DNA of 64,000 bases from Deltaproteobacteria bacterium (lineage in GTDB: Bacteria; Desulfobacterota; Desulfuromonadia; Geobacterales; Pseudopelobacteraceae): the NCBI GenBank assembly GCA_021781535.1, contig JAJXWO010000001.1, forward strand, positions 202,426 to 266,425, in the 5' to 3' direction. Numbering within the stretch: position 1 is the first letter of the stretch; each line of letters opens with the position of its first letter. Positions 36,120 to 44,709 of the stretch are shown here, piece after piece. The notes beneath the pieces were generated by a model. It saw nothing but the letters and a program-made list of their open reading frames with translations, ran no database searches and had not been told where the DNA came from. The translations under genes and the position numbers were made by a program.

Positions 36120-38435
36120 CTAGAGCGCCGCAGCCAACGCTTCAGCGGCTTCCTGTACGAAGATGAATTGAAGCTCTTTGCGGACGTTTTCCGGGATGTC
36201 GTCCAGATCGTCACGGTTGCGTTCCGGGACGATGATGGTGGAGACGCCTGCCCGATGCGCTGCCAGGACCTTTTCCTTCAGGCCGCCGATCGCCAGAACC
36301 CGGCCGGTCAGTGTTATTTCTCCGGTCATTGCGACACTGCGGCGTGCCGGCTTTCCGGTCAACAGCGATACCAACGCAGTGACCATGGTGACTCCAGCTG
36401 AAGGACCGTCTTTTGGAATGGCGCCGGAAGGAACATGAATGTGAATGGTGCGATTTTCAAATGCATCCGTCAGGATGCCGAATGTGTCGGCATGTGCTTC
36501 AATGTAGGAGAGGGCCGCCCGGGCCGACTCCTTCATGACATCGCCAAGGGATCCGGTCAGGATCAGTTCCGCCTTACCCGGCATGGAGGTGGCTTCAACG
36601 AAGAGGATATCCCCTCCGGTTTCCGTCCAGGCCAGACCGGTCACGACGCCGATGCGGTCGTTCTCGGCTGCAACCTCGTTATGGAACTTTTTCGGTCCGA
36701 GCAGCTCTGTCACTATCTCCGGGGTGATGGAGTCTCGCGTAGCCTTCTTTTGGGTGATCTCTTTGGCCACCTTGCGGCAGATCGAGGCCACGGTGCGTTG
36801 CAAACCTCGGACGCCGGCCTCACGGGTATAGTCGCCGATGATTTTCTGCAGTGCTTCGTCATTGAAGCTAAGCCCGCGATCAGACAGGCCGTTGTCTTCC
36901 AATTGGCGCTCGACAATAAAGTTCTTTGCAATCTGCAGCTTTTCCTGGCTGCTGTAGCCGGCGAGACGAATGACCTCCATGCGATCCTTGAGCGGGCCGG
37001 GTATCGGGTCGAGCTGGTTGGCTGTGGTGATGAACATAACTTTCGACAGGTCAAACGGGACATCAAGGTAGTGGTCGTTGAAACTGAAATTCTGCTCCGG
37101 ATCGAGTACCTCTAAAAGGGCGCTTGCCGGGTCGCCGCGGAAGTCATTGCCGAGCTTGTCGATTTCATCCAGCATAAAGATCGGATTGTTAACGCCGCAG
37201 CGATAGAGCTCCTTGATAATGCGCCCCGGCAGTGCGCCGATATAGGTGCGCCGGTGACCGCGGATTTCGGCCTCATCCCTGACGCCCCCCAGTGAAATAC
37301 GCACAAATTTCCTCCCCATCGAGCGGGCAATCGACTTGCCCAGAGAGGTTTTACCGACTCCCGGCGGGCCGACGAAACAGAGCACCGGCCCCTTCATGTT
37401 GTCTTTAAGTGACCGCACCGCCAGAAATTCCAGGATGCGCTCCTTGACTTTTTTCAGATTGTAATGATCTTCGTTGAGAATTTCCTCGGCGCGCACCATG
37501 TCAAGGCTGTCAGCCGTACTGGTATTCCACGGCATGCCGGCAAGGTAGTCAAGGTAGGTTCGTGCTACGTTGTATTCAGGGGAAGCCTGGTTAACTCGCT
37601 CAAGGCGCTTCAACTCCTTGTCGGCAATTTTCTTGATATCTTCGGGAAGTCCGGCCTCATCAATTTTCCGGCGCAGTTCGTTCATATCCGCCGAACGGGG
37701 GTCTTCTTCACCCAACTCTTCCTGAATATGCTTCATCTGTTCGCGCAGGATATATTCCTTCTGGTTTTTACCGACCCGCTTGGTGACTTCACCGGCCACC
37801 TCGTTCTTGATCTGCATCCGCTGCACTTCGTTGGTAAGATGCATGTAAACTTTTTTCAGCCGTTCCAGAGGATCAGTCGTTTCCAGCAGTTCCTGCAGGT
37901 CAATCGGCGGCAGATTAACATACAACGCCACCAGATCGGACAGGCGAGCCGGATTATCGATATAATCGATCATTTTCATGACATCGTCAGGGAGCGGTTT
38001 TCCGTGTGAAAGCGCTATTTTCAACAGTGCGTTCAAGCTCTGGACTAATGCTTCCGATACGAGGTCTTTTTCAACGAACTCTCGCACAATTTCACAATGA
38101 GCCAATGTCAGTGCCCCATCGGGTTCGGTATCAAGAATCCTTAAGCGTGTAACTCCTTCCAGCGAAATCTTATAACGGCCGTCATCCATCCTTTTAATCT
38201 GGTTAACTTTGCAAAGCGTACCGATTTCGCATCTACCGCCCGGAAGCTCACTGTCAGGGTCATCCGGTCGCTCAAAGGTGAACACGACATATTTTTCATA
38301 GTTGTCCGCTGCGCGGAAAACGTCCGCATCCCTGTCGCTGACATACAAAGGAAACAGCATATACGGAAAAACGACGGCCTCTTTTTGGGAGTAAAGCGGT
38401 AACTTAGAGGGTATTTCGATAATGGTGTGCGGCAT
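36120..38435 (-). CDS. lon: ATP-dependent Lon protease
   Basis: 771 residues. N-terminal substrate-binding (LAN) domain to ~200, coiled region, AAA+ domain with Walker A GPPGVGKTSLGKS near residue 355 and Walker B FMLDEIDKLG, then the protease domain with catalytic Ser in KDGPSAGVTM near 681 and Lys in GGLKEKVLAAHRAG near 723. It degrades damaged and regulatory proteins in the cytoplasm. SD AAAGGA lies upstream of the ATG. No clear heat-shock promoter was recognised in the upstream 150 bp. Confidence 0.97.
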   Translation of the reverse strand: MPHTIIEIPSKLPLYSQKEAVVFPYMLFPLYVSDRDADVFRAADNYEKYVVFTFERPDDPDSELPGGRCEIGTLCKVNQIKRMDDGRYKISLEGVTRLRILDTEPDGALTLAHCEIVREFVEKDLVSEALVQSLNALLKIALSHGKPLPDDVMKMIDYIDNPARLSDLVALYVNLPPIDLQELLETTDPLERLKKVYMHLTNEVQRMQIKNEVAGEVTKRVGKNQKEYILREQMKHIQEELGEEDPRSADMNELRRKIDEAGLPEDIKKIADKELKRLERVNQASPEYNVARTYLDYLAGMPWNTSTADSLDMVRAEEILNEDHYNLKKVKERILEFLAVRSLKDNMKGPVLCFVGPPGVGKTSLGKSIARSMGRKFVRISLGGVRDEAEIRGHRRTYIGALPGRIIKELYRCGVNNPIFMLDEIDKLGNDFRGDPASALLEVLDPEQNFSFNDHYLDVPFDLSKVMFITTANQLDPIPGPLKDRMEVIRLAGYSSQEKLQIAKNFIVERQLEDNGLSDRGLSFNDEALQKIIGDYTREAGVRGLQRTVASICRKVAKEITQKKATRDSITPEIVTELLGPKKFHNEVAAENDRIGVVTGLAWTETGGDILFVEATSMPGKAELILTGSLGDVMKESARAALSYIEAHADTFGILTDAFENRTIHIHVPSGAIPKDGPSAGVTMVTALVSLLTGKPARRSVAMTGEITLTGRVLAIGGLKEKVLAAHRAGVSTIIVPERNRDDLDDIPENVRKELQFIFVQEAAEALAAAL

Positions 38436-38782
38436 CTGTCTGGTATTCCTTTTAGTAAGTTATCGGGAGTTTTTGAGCACCTTCGCCTGAATGATGTTAC
38501 ACACATTCATATCTGCATGAATGGAACTGTCGGAAAATAACGTAGGTAACGCCTCTTCCCTCTTGTCAGATTTGGTATGATGTCTGCGTACGGCATTAGC
38601 TGAATACTAGCATACTTCAGGCTACAAGCAAAGCCTCAGAGGTTTTTGACTCGAACGGCGTCTTCTGACGTGGCCTGCTGCCATACAGTTTTCTGCAAAG
38701 GTGGTCACACACTATCACACAGAAGCATTTTGCCATCTGCAGCGGAGATTGCAACCTAAATCACGCCATTCAAATTTCATGC

Positions 38783-38810
38783 TTGACAAGATTTGAAATA
38801 GTATTAAGAT
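38783..38810 (+). promoter_or_regulatory. sigma-70 type promoter for the leader ORF
   Basis: A perfect TTGACA (38783-38788), 16-bp spacer, TAAGAT (38805-38810). Transcription would begin near 38817, about 45 nt before the 20-codon ORF. The 350 bp between this and the lon start show only A/T-rich sequence and a weak hairpin (AGGCT/AGCCT near 38620). Confidence 0.6.
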
Positions 38811-38853
38811 AAAAACTATCCTGTTAGGAATTAAATATACCGTTGAAAGGAGA

Positions 38854-38994
38854 CCCTGCCAATGTGGACTTCAAGATTTAGAATCCGTCCGGTTTCCCAC
38901 TGTAAAGAGGGTTGCCCTAGTTAGCCCGCCGCCGACCGGCCGCGGGCGCTCAGAAAAGAAGTCCCTCTGTCGCAAGGCAGGGGGCTTTTTTTTT
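38854..38994 (+). promoter_or_regulatory. leader RNA with terminator and competing long-range pairings
   Basis: A terminator hairpin pairs CCCTCTG (38963-38969) with CAGGGGG (38978-38984), followed by nine T (38986-38994). Its sequences can pair elsewhere: CCCTGCC (38854-38860, before the leader ATG) with GGCAGGG (38976-38982), GGACTTC (38866-38872) with GAAGTCC (38958-38964), and AGAGGG (38906-38911, late leader codons) with CCCTCT (38963-38968). A GC-rich hairpin (GCCCGC 38924-38929 with GCGGGC 38942-38947) lies between. These are the parts of a translation-sensed attenuator. A possible second promoter (TTGTCG 38993, 17 bp, TATGAT 39016-39021) after the terminator could bypass it. Confidence 0.55.
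38862..38924 (+). CDS. 20-residue leader peptide upstream of macAB
   Basis: ATG 38862 to TAG 38922-38924, with AAAGGAGA 9 nt upstream, encodes MWTSRFRIRPVSHCKEGCPS. The peptide is basic, with one Trp, one His and a CxxxC pair. It is too short to recognise by homology, but the strong promoter, SD and immediately downstream hairpins suggest real translation. A regulatory leader whose translation controls the terminator at 38963-38994 is one reading; a stand-alone micropeptide mRNA is the other. Confidence 0.55.
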   Translation: MWTSRFRIRPVSHCKEGCPS

Positions 38995-39067
38995 GTCGTT
39001 CCGCCTGTTATCTGCTATGATGGCCGGCAACCAACACACTTAACTTCTGATATATCGAGAACTGTAC

Positions 39068-40321
39068 ATGAAAAAATATATTGTCATGGCGTCTGTTTTC
39101 ATCCTCGTAGTCGGCATTGCCGGCTATTTCTTCTACGGGCGTACACCTGAGGTCCGTTATAAAACTGCTAAAATTGAGCGTGGTACAATTGTTTCTACTG
39201 TTGCTGCTACCGGCAATCTTTCTGCGGTAACCACTGTACAAGTCGGGACCCAGGTGTCCGGCACGATCCAGAAACTCTATGCGGATTTCAACTCGCGGGT
39301 CAAAAAAGGGCAGGCTATTGCTGAAATAGATCCATCTCTGTTCAATGCTTCAGTCGAGCAGTCCCAAGGGAACTATCTCAGTGCTGAGGCCAATCTGCAA
39401 AAAGCCAAAGTCGCCGTGGTGGATGCTACGCGGACCTTTAACCGCAACAAGCAACTATTGGCCGATGGGATAATCTCACAAGGAGACTTCGACGCAACCG
39501 AGACCTCCTTTCTGTCTTCCAAGGCCGCTGTCAGGGCTGCTGAAGGAGCACTCACCCAGTCCAGAGGCTCACTGATGCAAGCCAAAACCAACCTGCGCTA
39601 CTCGATCATCCGCTCGCCGGTCGATGGCGTTGTGATTTCCCGTGCGGTAGACGTCGGCCAGACCGTCGCTGCATCATTTCAGACTCCGACCTTATTTACA
39701 ATTGCCCAGGACCTGACCAAAATGCAGATTGAAGTCAGTGTTGACGAGGCTGACATCAGCCGTATCCAGCTTCACCAGAAAGCCAGTTTCACGGTTGACT
39801 CCTACCCGGAGTTGACTTTCCGCGGCGAAATCGTCCAGATCCGCAGCGCCCCGGTAATTACCCAGAATGTGGTCACGTATGTCGTGGTTGTCAACGTCGA
39901 TAATAGCGATCTGAAGCTGATGCCGGGCATGACGGCTAACGTCTCGGTTGAAGTGGCAAAAAAGGACGCTGTGCTTAAGCTGCCGCTCGCCGCCCTGCGC
40001 TTTAAGCCGAAATCAATAGTGACTGACGCAAAAGAGAAAGGTACGGTTAGTTCTGTCCAGCACTCTGCGGGTGGAGGCGGCTCACATGCTGGCGGCAAAA
40101 CCGGTCCCGGTAAAGGCACGGACAGGGGGCAGGTAGTGTACCTGCTTAAAGAAGGCAAGCCCGTCGCTACGCCGGTAAAAACCGGAATTGCAAACAACAG
40201 CAGCATTGAACTGGTGGAGGGCACCATCAAGGAAGGTGATGACGTTATTGTCGAGCAGATCGGTGGCGAGACAAAGAAAAAGGCGGGAGCTGGCGGTTCA
40301 CCCATGGGGCATCGCTTTTAA
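39068..40321 (+). CDS. macA: MacA/HlyD-type periplasmic adaptor protein
   Basis: 417 residues. An N-terminal membrane anchor (IVMASVFILVVGIAGYFFYG) is followed by the lipoyl halves of a membrane-fusion protein (GTQVSGTIQKLYADFNSRVKKGQAIAEIDPSLF and RSPVDGVVISRAVDVGQTVAAS) and a helical hairpin between them. A beta-barrel domain follows. The C-terminal part has a Gly/His/Lys-rich insert (HSAGGGGSHAGGKTGPGKGTD region). It links an ABC exporter to an outer-membrane channel. Adjacent to the ATPase and permease genes without gap. Confidence 0.92.
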   Translation: MKKYIVMASVFILVVGIAGYFFYGRTPEVRYKTAKIERGTIVSTVAATGNLSAVTTVQVGTQVSGTIQKLYADFNSRVKKGQAIAEIDPSLFNASVEQSQGNYLSAEANLQKAKVAVVDATRTFNRNKQLLADGIISQGDFDATETSFLSSKAAVRAAEGALTQSRGSLMQAKTNLRYSIIRSPVDGVVISRAVDVGQTVAASFQTPTLFTIAQDLTKMQIEVSVDEADISRIQLHQKASFTVDSYPELTFRGEIVQIRSAPVITQNVVTYVVVVNVDNSDLKLMPGMTANVSVEVAKKDAVLKLPLAALRFKPKSIVTDAKEKGTVSSVQHSAGGGGSHAGGKTGPGKGTDRGQVVYLLKEGKPVATPVKTGIANNSSIELVEGTIKEGDDVIVEQIGGETKKKAGAGGSPMGHRF

Positions 40322-41035
40322 ATGAACAGCGTCATTTCTTTATCCGATATACACCGGGTCTTCATCATGGGAGACCAGACATTCGAGGCTCTTAAAGGAG
40401 TTTCCTTTGACATTGCCGCTGGTGAATTTGTCGCTATTATGGGGGCGTCCGGCAGTGGCAAATCAACCAGCATGAATATCCTGGGCTGCCTGGACCGCCC
40501 CACCTCTGGCGGTTATCTTCTTGATGGTGTGGATGTGGGGGGGATGACGACCGATCAGTTGGCCGATATCCGTAACAAAAAACTCGGGTTTGTGTTCCAG
40601 GGATTCAATCTGCTGGCCCGAACTCCAGCAATAGAAAACGTTGAACTGCCACTGGTATACGCCGGACTTCATTCTAAAGAACGGCGGCAAAAAGCCCTGG
40701 TGGCGATGGAACAGGTCGGCTTGGCGGGGAAGGAAAACAACCACCCCAGCCAGCTCTCCGGCGGCCAGCAGCAACGGGTCGCCATCGCTCGCGCTCTGGT
40801 CAACAATCCCGCTGTAATTTTGGCGGATGAGCCGACAGGAAATCTGGACAGCAGCACCAGCGAAGAAATCATGGGGCTTTTTACGGATCTCAACCGTCAG
40901 GGTATAACAATCATCATGGTCACTCACGAAACTGATGTCGCCGCATATGCCGGTCGCAGGATAACCTTTCGTGACGGGCGGATCATTTCGGATAGTCAGA
41001 CAGGTCTGGTGTCTCCTGTTCGCAAGACGGCTTGA
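40322..41035 (+). CDS. macB: MacB-type ABC transporter ATP-binding protein
   Basis: 237 residues. Walker [10 protein letters not shown] near residue 41, signature [15 protein letters not shown] near 146 and Walker [14 protein letters not shown] identify the MacB/LolD/FtsE class. The gene starts directly after the macA stop. In E. coli the ATPase is fused to the permease; here they are separate genes, as in many other bacteria. Confidence 0.93.
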   Translation: MNSVISLSDIHRVFIMGDQTFEALKGVSFDIAAGEFVAIMGASGSGKSTSMNILGCLDRPTSGGYLLDGVDVGGMTTDQLADIRNKKLGFVFQGFNLLARTPAIENVELPLVYAGLHSKERRQKALVAMEQVGLAGKENNHPSQLSGGQQQRVAIARALVNNPAVILADEPTGNLDSSTSEEIMGLFTDLNRQGITIIMVTHETDVAAYAGRRITFRDGRIISDSQTGLVSPVRKTA

Positions 41036-41039
41036 ATCT

Positions 41040-42266
41040 ATGGACATTCTACAGACTCTCAAAATAGCTCTCCGGGCCCTGCGAACCAACAAGATGCGTT
41101 CGTTTTTGACCATGCTCGGCATTATCATCGGCATTGCCGCAGTCATTGCCATGATGGCGGTCGGAACCGGGGCCAGCTACGTCATCTCGCAACAGATCGC
41201 CAGTATCGGCAGCAATATAATCCTTGTTATCCCCGGTTCTACCACCAGTGGCGGGCTCCGTACCGGCAGCGGGGGGGCGCAGACGCTGACCAGCGACGAT
41301 GTCAAAGCGATCATGACTGAGTGTCCCTCGGTGGCTTTGGCGGCTGGCACCGTACGCTCCTCCGGCCAGGTTGTCTACGGCAATATGAACTGGTCAACCG
41401 TCATCATGGGAGGCGGCCCGGAGCTGTTCGAAATACGTGAATGGGGGGTTGCCAGTGGCCGAAGTATTACCCAGCAGGATGTGGACGGTGCCTTAAAAGT
41501 CTGTTTGTTGGGGCAAACCGTGGCTGACAACCTCTTTGGTTCCGCGGACCCGGTCGGCAGTATCGTTCGCATTAAAAAGATTCCCTTTACCGTTATTGGT
41601 GTTCTCGAGAGCAAAGGACAGTCCCCCCAGGGAACCGATCAGGACGATACGATATTTGTTCCGCTCCGCACCGCTCAGCGTAACCTGGTTCGGTCCCAGC
41701 ACACCAATAGTGTCGGCGCCTTGATCGTCAAGGCTAAAAGCGAAGCGTTACTGGGCAAGGCCGAGGAGGAAATCAAGGGCCTTCTCAATCAGCGCCACCG
41801 CATCACGGGCGACAAGGAGCCGGACTTCTCCACCCGTAATCTGTCGGAGATTCTTGCCGTGGCAGAGCAATCCTCCAAGGCCATGTCGCTGCTTCTCGGT
41901 GCCGTGGCATCCATTTCGCTGATCGTCGGTGGTATCGGCATCATGAATATTATGCTGGTTTCGGTTACCGAACGCACCCGCGAGATCGGCATCCGGATGG
42001 CAATCGGTGCCAAAAAGAATGACATCCTGCTGCAGTTCATGACTGAGGCGGTGTTGCTGACCATGCTGGGCGGCTTGATCGGCATCGCTCTGGGAACCGG
42101 TGGAGCGACAATAGTATCCAGTCTGCTTGGGTGGCCAACCATGATTTCAATCCAATCCATCACGATCGCCTTTTTCTTCTCCGCTGCGGTGGGGATCTTT
42201 TTTGGTTTTTATCCTGCCCGAAAAGCCGCCGGACTTAATCCTATTGATGCTCTGAGGTATGAATAA
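41040..42266 (+). CDS. MacB-type ABC transporter permease
   Basis: 408 residues from ATG 41040. The N-terminal segment ALRALRTNKMRSFLTMLGIIIGIAAVIAM, a large periplasmic MacB_PCD domain, and the C-terminal FtsX-like membrane part (VGGIGIMNIMLVSVTERTREIGIRMAIGAKKNDIL, ending FYPARKAAGLNPIDALRYE) are complete. It exports peptides, lipids or antibiotics through MacA. The stop overlaps the start of the HIT gene by 8 nt. Confidence 0.94.
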   Translation: MDILQTLKIALRALRTNKMRSFLTMLGIIIGIAAVIAMMAVGTGASYVISQQIASIGSNIILVIPGSTTSGGLRTGSGGAQTLTSDDVKAIMTECPSVALAAGTVRSSGQVVYGNMNWSTVIMGGGPELFEIREWGVASGRSITQQDVDGALKVCLLGQTVADNLFGSADPVGSIVRIKKIPFTVIGVLESKGQSPQGTDQDDTIFVPLRTAQRNLVRSQHTNSVGALIVKAKSEALLGKAEEEIKGLLNQRHRITGDKEPDFSTRNLSEILAVAEQSSKAMSLLLGAVASISLIVGGIGIMNIMLVSVTERTREIGIRMAIGAKKNDILLQFMTEAVLLTMLGGLIGIALGTGGATIVSSLLGWPTMISIQSITIAFFFSAAVGIFFGFYPARKAAGLNPIDALRYE

Positions 42267-42681
42267 TATGTCCGACTGCCCGATGTGTTGCCGCTGGGAT
42301 ACTGATCCGGATTTGCGGATTATTGAACTGCCGCACTCGTATGTAATGCTCAACCGGGATCAGTATTTCCCCGGATATACCCTGTTGTTCACCAAGGTTC
42401 ATGCGACGGAATTGTTTCATCTTGACCGAGGTGTGCGCACCAGCCTGATGGAGGAAATCACTTCGGTAGCGCAGGCGCTGTACTCGATATACACTCCTGC
42501 CAAGATCAATTATGAGCTCTTGGGAAATATGGTGCCGCATATTCATTGGCACATTGTACCGCGCTTCACTTCTGAACTGCACTGGCCGCGCCCGATCTGG
42601 GCTGAGCCGCATGAAGAGCGGTTTCTGCCTCCTGGCGAATACCGGCAGCATATAGATGCCATCCGGGGTGCACTGATATGA
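42259..42681 (+). CDS. HIT-family protein
   Basis: 140 residues. The histidine triad HIHWHIVPR near residue 94 is present after the helical N-terminal half. A CPMC pair near the start may bind zinc. HIT proteins hydrolyse or transfer nucleotide phosphates; the closest style (CPMCCRWDTD... then DQYFPGYTLLFTKVH) is the uncharacterised bacterial diadenosine-hydrolase-like group. It overlaps both neighbours by a few nt, so it is coupled to the exporter genes and to the M16 gene. Confidence 0.88.
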   Translation: MNNMSDCPMCCRWDTDPDLRIIELPHSYVMLNRDQYFPGYTLLFTKVHATELFHLDRGVRTSLMEEITSVAQALYSIYTPAKINYELLGNMVPHIHWHIVPRFTSELHWPRPIWAEPHEERFLPPGEYRQHIDAIRGALI

Positions 42682-43967
42682 TTCGCTCCTTTCTGCACAC
42701 CCTGGAAAACGGACTGCGGGTTGTCTGTGTCGAAATGCCGCATCTGCATGCCGCCGAACTGGCGATCTATCTCAAGGTTGGCGGTCGTCACGACCCGCCG
42801 GGGAGGGAAGGGCTCTCCCATTTTCTGGAGCATATTCTCTTTCGAGGTACAGCAGAGTTTCCTTCATCACTGGCAATCGAGTCGGCTTTCGAAATCATTG
42901 GTGGGGCCCCTAATGCCGCAACTGATGCCGAATCAACCTACTATTATTCACGGGTCCATCCGGACTGCGTCAAGCGTGGCATGGAAATATTTGCTTCAAT
43001 GCTGACGACGCCGCTATTAGCCGGGATCGATATTGAAAAGCGGATCATTGCCGAGGAAGCCCGGGAAGACCTGAACGAACAGGGGGAGGAGGTCAATTCG
43101 GATACCATCGTCAGCCGGCTCCTTTGGCCCCGTCACCCGCTGGGAATGCCGACGGTCGGAACACTTGAAAGCATTGCCGCCATTGAGCGGAGCGATCTTG
43201 AAGGTCACCTGAATACCTATTATGTCCCTTCAAATGCCGTTCTGGTTGTTTCCGGGCCGGTGAAAAACCGGGCTGTTATTGCTGCTGCACAGGACTGCTT
43301 TGCCCAATGGCCTGATAAGCGTGTGCCGGCAGCGCATCTGGTAACATATCGCCAATTCGCACCACAGATCCGCTGCGTCCAGGATTCTGACAGCCAGATG
43401 GATCTGCAGCTGGCATTCCTTGGTTTTGCGCGCAATGATCGCCGCTTTATGGCGCTTCGCTTTTTGCGTCGAATTCTGGCCGGCGGTGGCAGTTCCCGTC
43501 TTCATCTCCGTTTGCGGGAGGAATTGGGTATCATATATTCTGTGGACGGTGCAATCGGGGCCTACGATGAAACCGGCTGTCTGACGTTTGACCTGTCTAC
43601 AGCTCCGGATACCCTGACCCATGCGGTTAAGGCTGCATTTGAGGAACTGACCCGCATAACAGTAGAGCCGGTTCCGGAAGAGGAGCTGGAACGAATCCGG
43701 AACTCCTATATTTTTGATCTTGAATTCAGCCGTGATTCTGCGTACGAAATGGGGGGGCGATATGGCTGGGGAGAGCTGATGGGGGTTGTCAGGAGTATTG
43801 AAGAAGATCAGTGCGAAGCGCGCCGGATTACTGCTGCCGATCTTCAAGAAACCGCCCGGGAACTCTTTGCCCCCGAAAATCTCCGTCTGGTCGCGGTAGG
43901 GCCGTGGAAGCGCGGAATGAAGAAATCGTTACGGGAGCTGCTCATGGAGTACCAGCAACAATTTTAA
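42678..43967 (+). CDS. M16-family zinc peptidase (cytoplasmic, processing-peptidase-like)
   Basis: 429 residues without a signal peptide. The zinc motif is HFLEHILFRG near residue 48, with the downstream IIAEEAREDLNEQGEEV supplying the third ligand Glu. The C-terminal M16 half has AGGGSSRLHLRLREELGIIYSVDG. This is the YmxG/PqqL-like single-chain class. It ends a tight run with macAB and the HIT gene and converges on the PilZ gene with a 12-bp gap. A role in maturing an exported peptide is possible but only inferred. Confidence 0.9.
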   Translation: MIRSFLHTLENGLRVVCVEMPHLHAAELAIYLKVGGRHDPPGREGLSHFLEHILFRGTAEFPSSLAIESAFEIIGGAPNAATDAESTYYYSRVHPDCVKRGMEIFASMLTTPLLAGIDIEKRIIAEEAREDLNEQGEEVNSDTIVSRLLWPRHPLGMPTVGTLESIAAIERSDLEGHLNTYYVPSNAVLVVSGPVKNRAVIAAAQDCFAQWPDKRVPAAHLVTYRQFAPQIRCVQDSDSQMDLQLAFLGFARNDRRFMALRFLRRILAGGGSSRLHLRLREELGIIYSVDGAIGAYDETGCLTFDLSTAPDTLTHAVKAAFEELTRITVEPVPEEELERIRNSYIFDLEFSRDSAYEMGGRYGWGELMGVVRSIEEDQCEARRITAADLQETARELFAPENLRLVAVGPWKRGMKKSLRELLMEYQQQF

Positions 43968-43979
43968 TCAGGTCTGTTT

Positions 43980-44687
43980 TCAGGCAGTCAACCGGTCCCG
44001 GTCGAATTCTTTGCGAGTTCGCGTAATACCTGCAATAACAGGTTCAACCGTTTCGTCCAGAGTGCCGAAGCTGAGGCCGATGCCGGGTGCATGGCGTGTA
44101 ATCCCCCACGGTTTGATTCTGCGTACTTCTGCCGGTATGAGACAGCCGAATTCCGGGATCAGAATCGTTAACGGGTCTCCAATACGGAATCTTTCGGCTT
44201 GCAAATCAACGATGAATGTTCCTCCCCACGAAATGTCCAAGGTAAATCCCCGAGACTCCACGCCACTATGAGTAATAATGGTGGCAAGGCAGACCGGATG
44301 ACGCCGGAATTCACGCAGCCGCTTTGGGACATGAGTCACACAGGTTTTGTGCAGAAAGTCATCAAGGCTTTTGTCCTGCTTGGCACTTCCCGGCATTGCC
44401 ATTGGAACAAGCATGCCACCCATCGTCCGTACCCGCAAGGTCGGTAAAAAGTTGGCCATGGTATAGGCGACAATCTTCTCTTCTCCCTTTGACTTGATAA
44501 TTGAAGGGAGATCGACCAGTATGCCACTGTACAAACCATTGAGGGCGAACGTCTCTGCCTCACAAAAGCTGCTACAGGCAACTGCGGCAGCTCCTGACTT
44601 GGTCAGGACGGAGGATAGTGCCATCCTGGTTTCATCACTGTATGAGATAACCAGAAGCGGTTGTGGTGGTAACGGCTTGTCCGACAC
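43980..44687 (-). CDS. PilZ-domain protein with receiver-like N-terminus
   Basis: 235 residues from GTG 44687, chosen over TTG 44717 because AGGAG lies 7 nt upstream. The C-terminal ~115 residues hold a PilZ c-di-GMP domain: RLREFRRHPVCLATI provides the Arg-rich motif and FTLDISWGGTFIV the D/NxSxxG motif. The N-terminal part (LLVISYSDETRMALSSVLTKSG) resembles a response-regulator start but has no clear phosphoacceptor. It is overlapped by or abuts the HD-GYP regulator gene, so it may be an effector of the same c-di-GMP circuit. Confidence 0.78.
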   Translation of the reverse strand: MSDKPLPPQPLLVISYSDETRMALSSVLTKSGAAAVACSSFCEAETFALNGLYSGILVDLPSIIKSKGEEKIVAYTMANFLPTLRVRTMGGMLVPMAMPGSAKQDKSLDDFLHKTCVTHVPKRLREFRRHPVCLATIITHSGVESRGFTLDISWGGTFIVDLQAERFRIGDPLTILIPEFGCLIPAEVRRIKPWGITRHAPGIGLSFGTLDETVEPVIAGITRTRKEFDRDRLTA

Positions 44688-44709
44688 TCCGTCTCTCCTC
44701 ACTCTTGTA

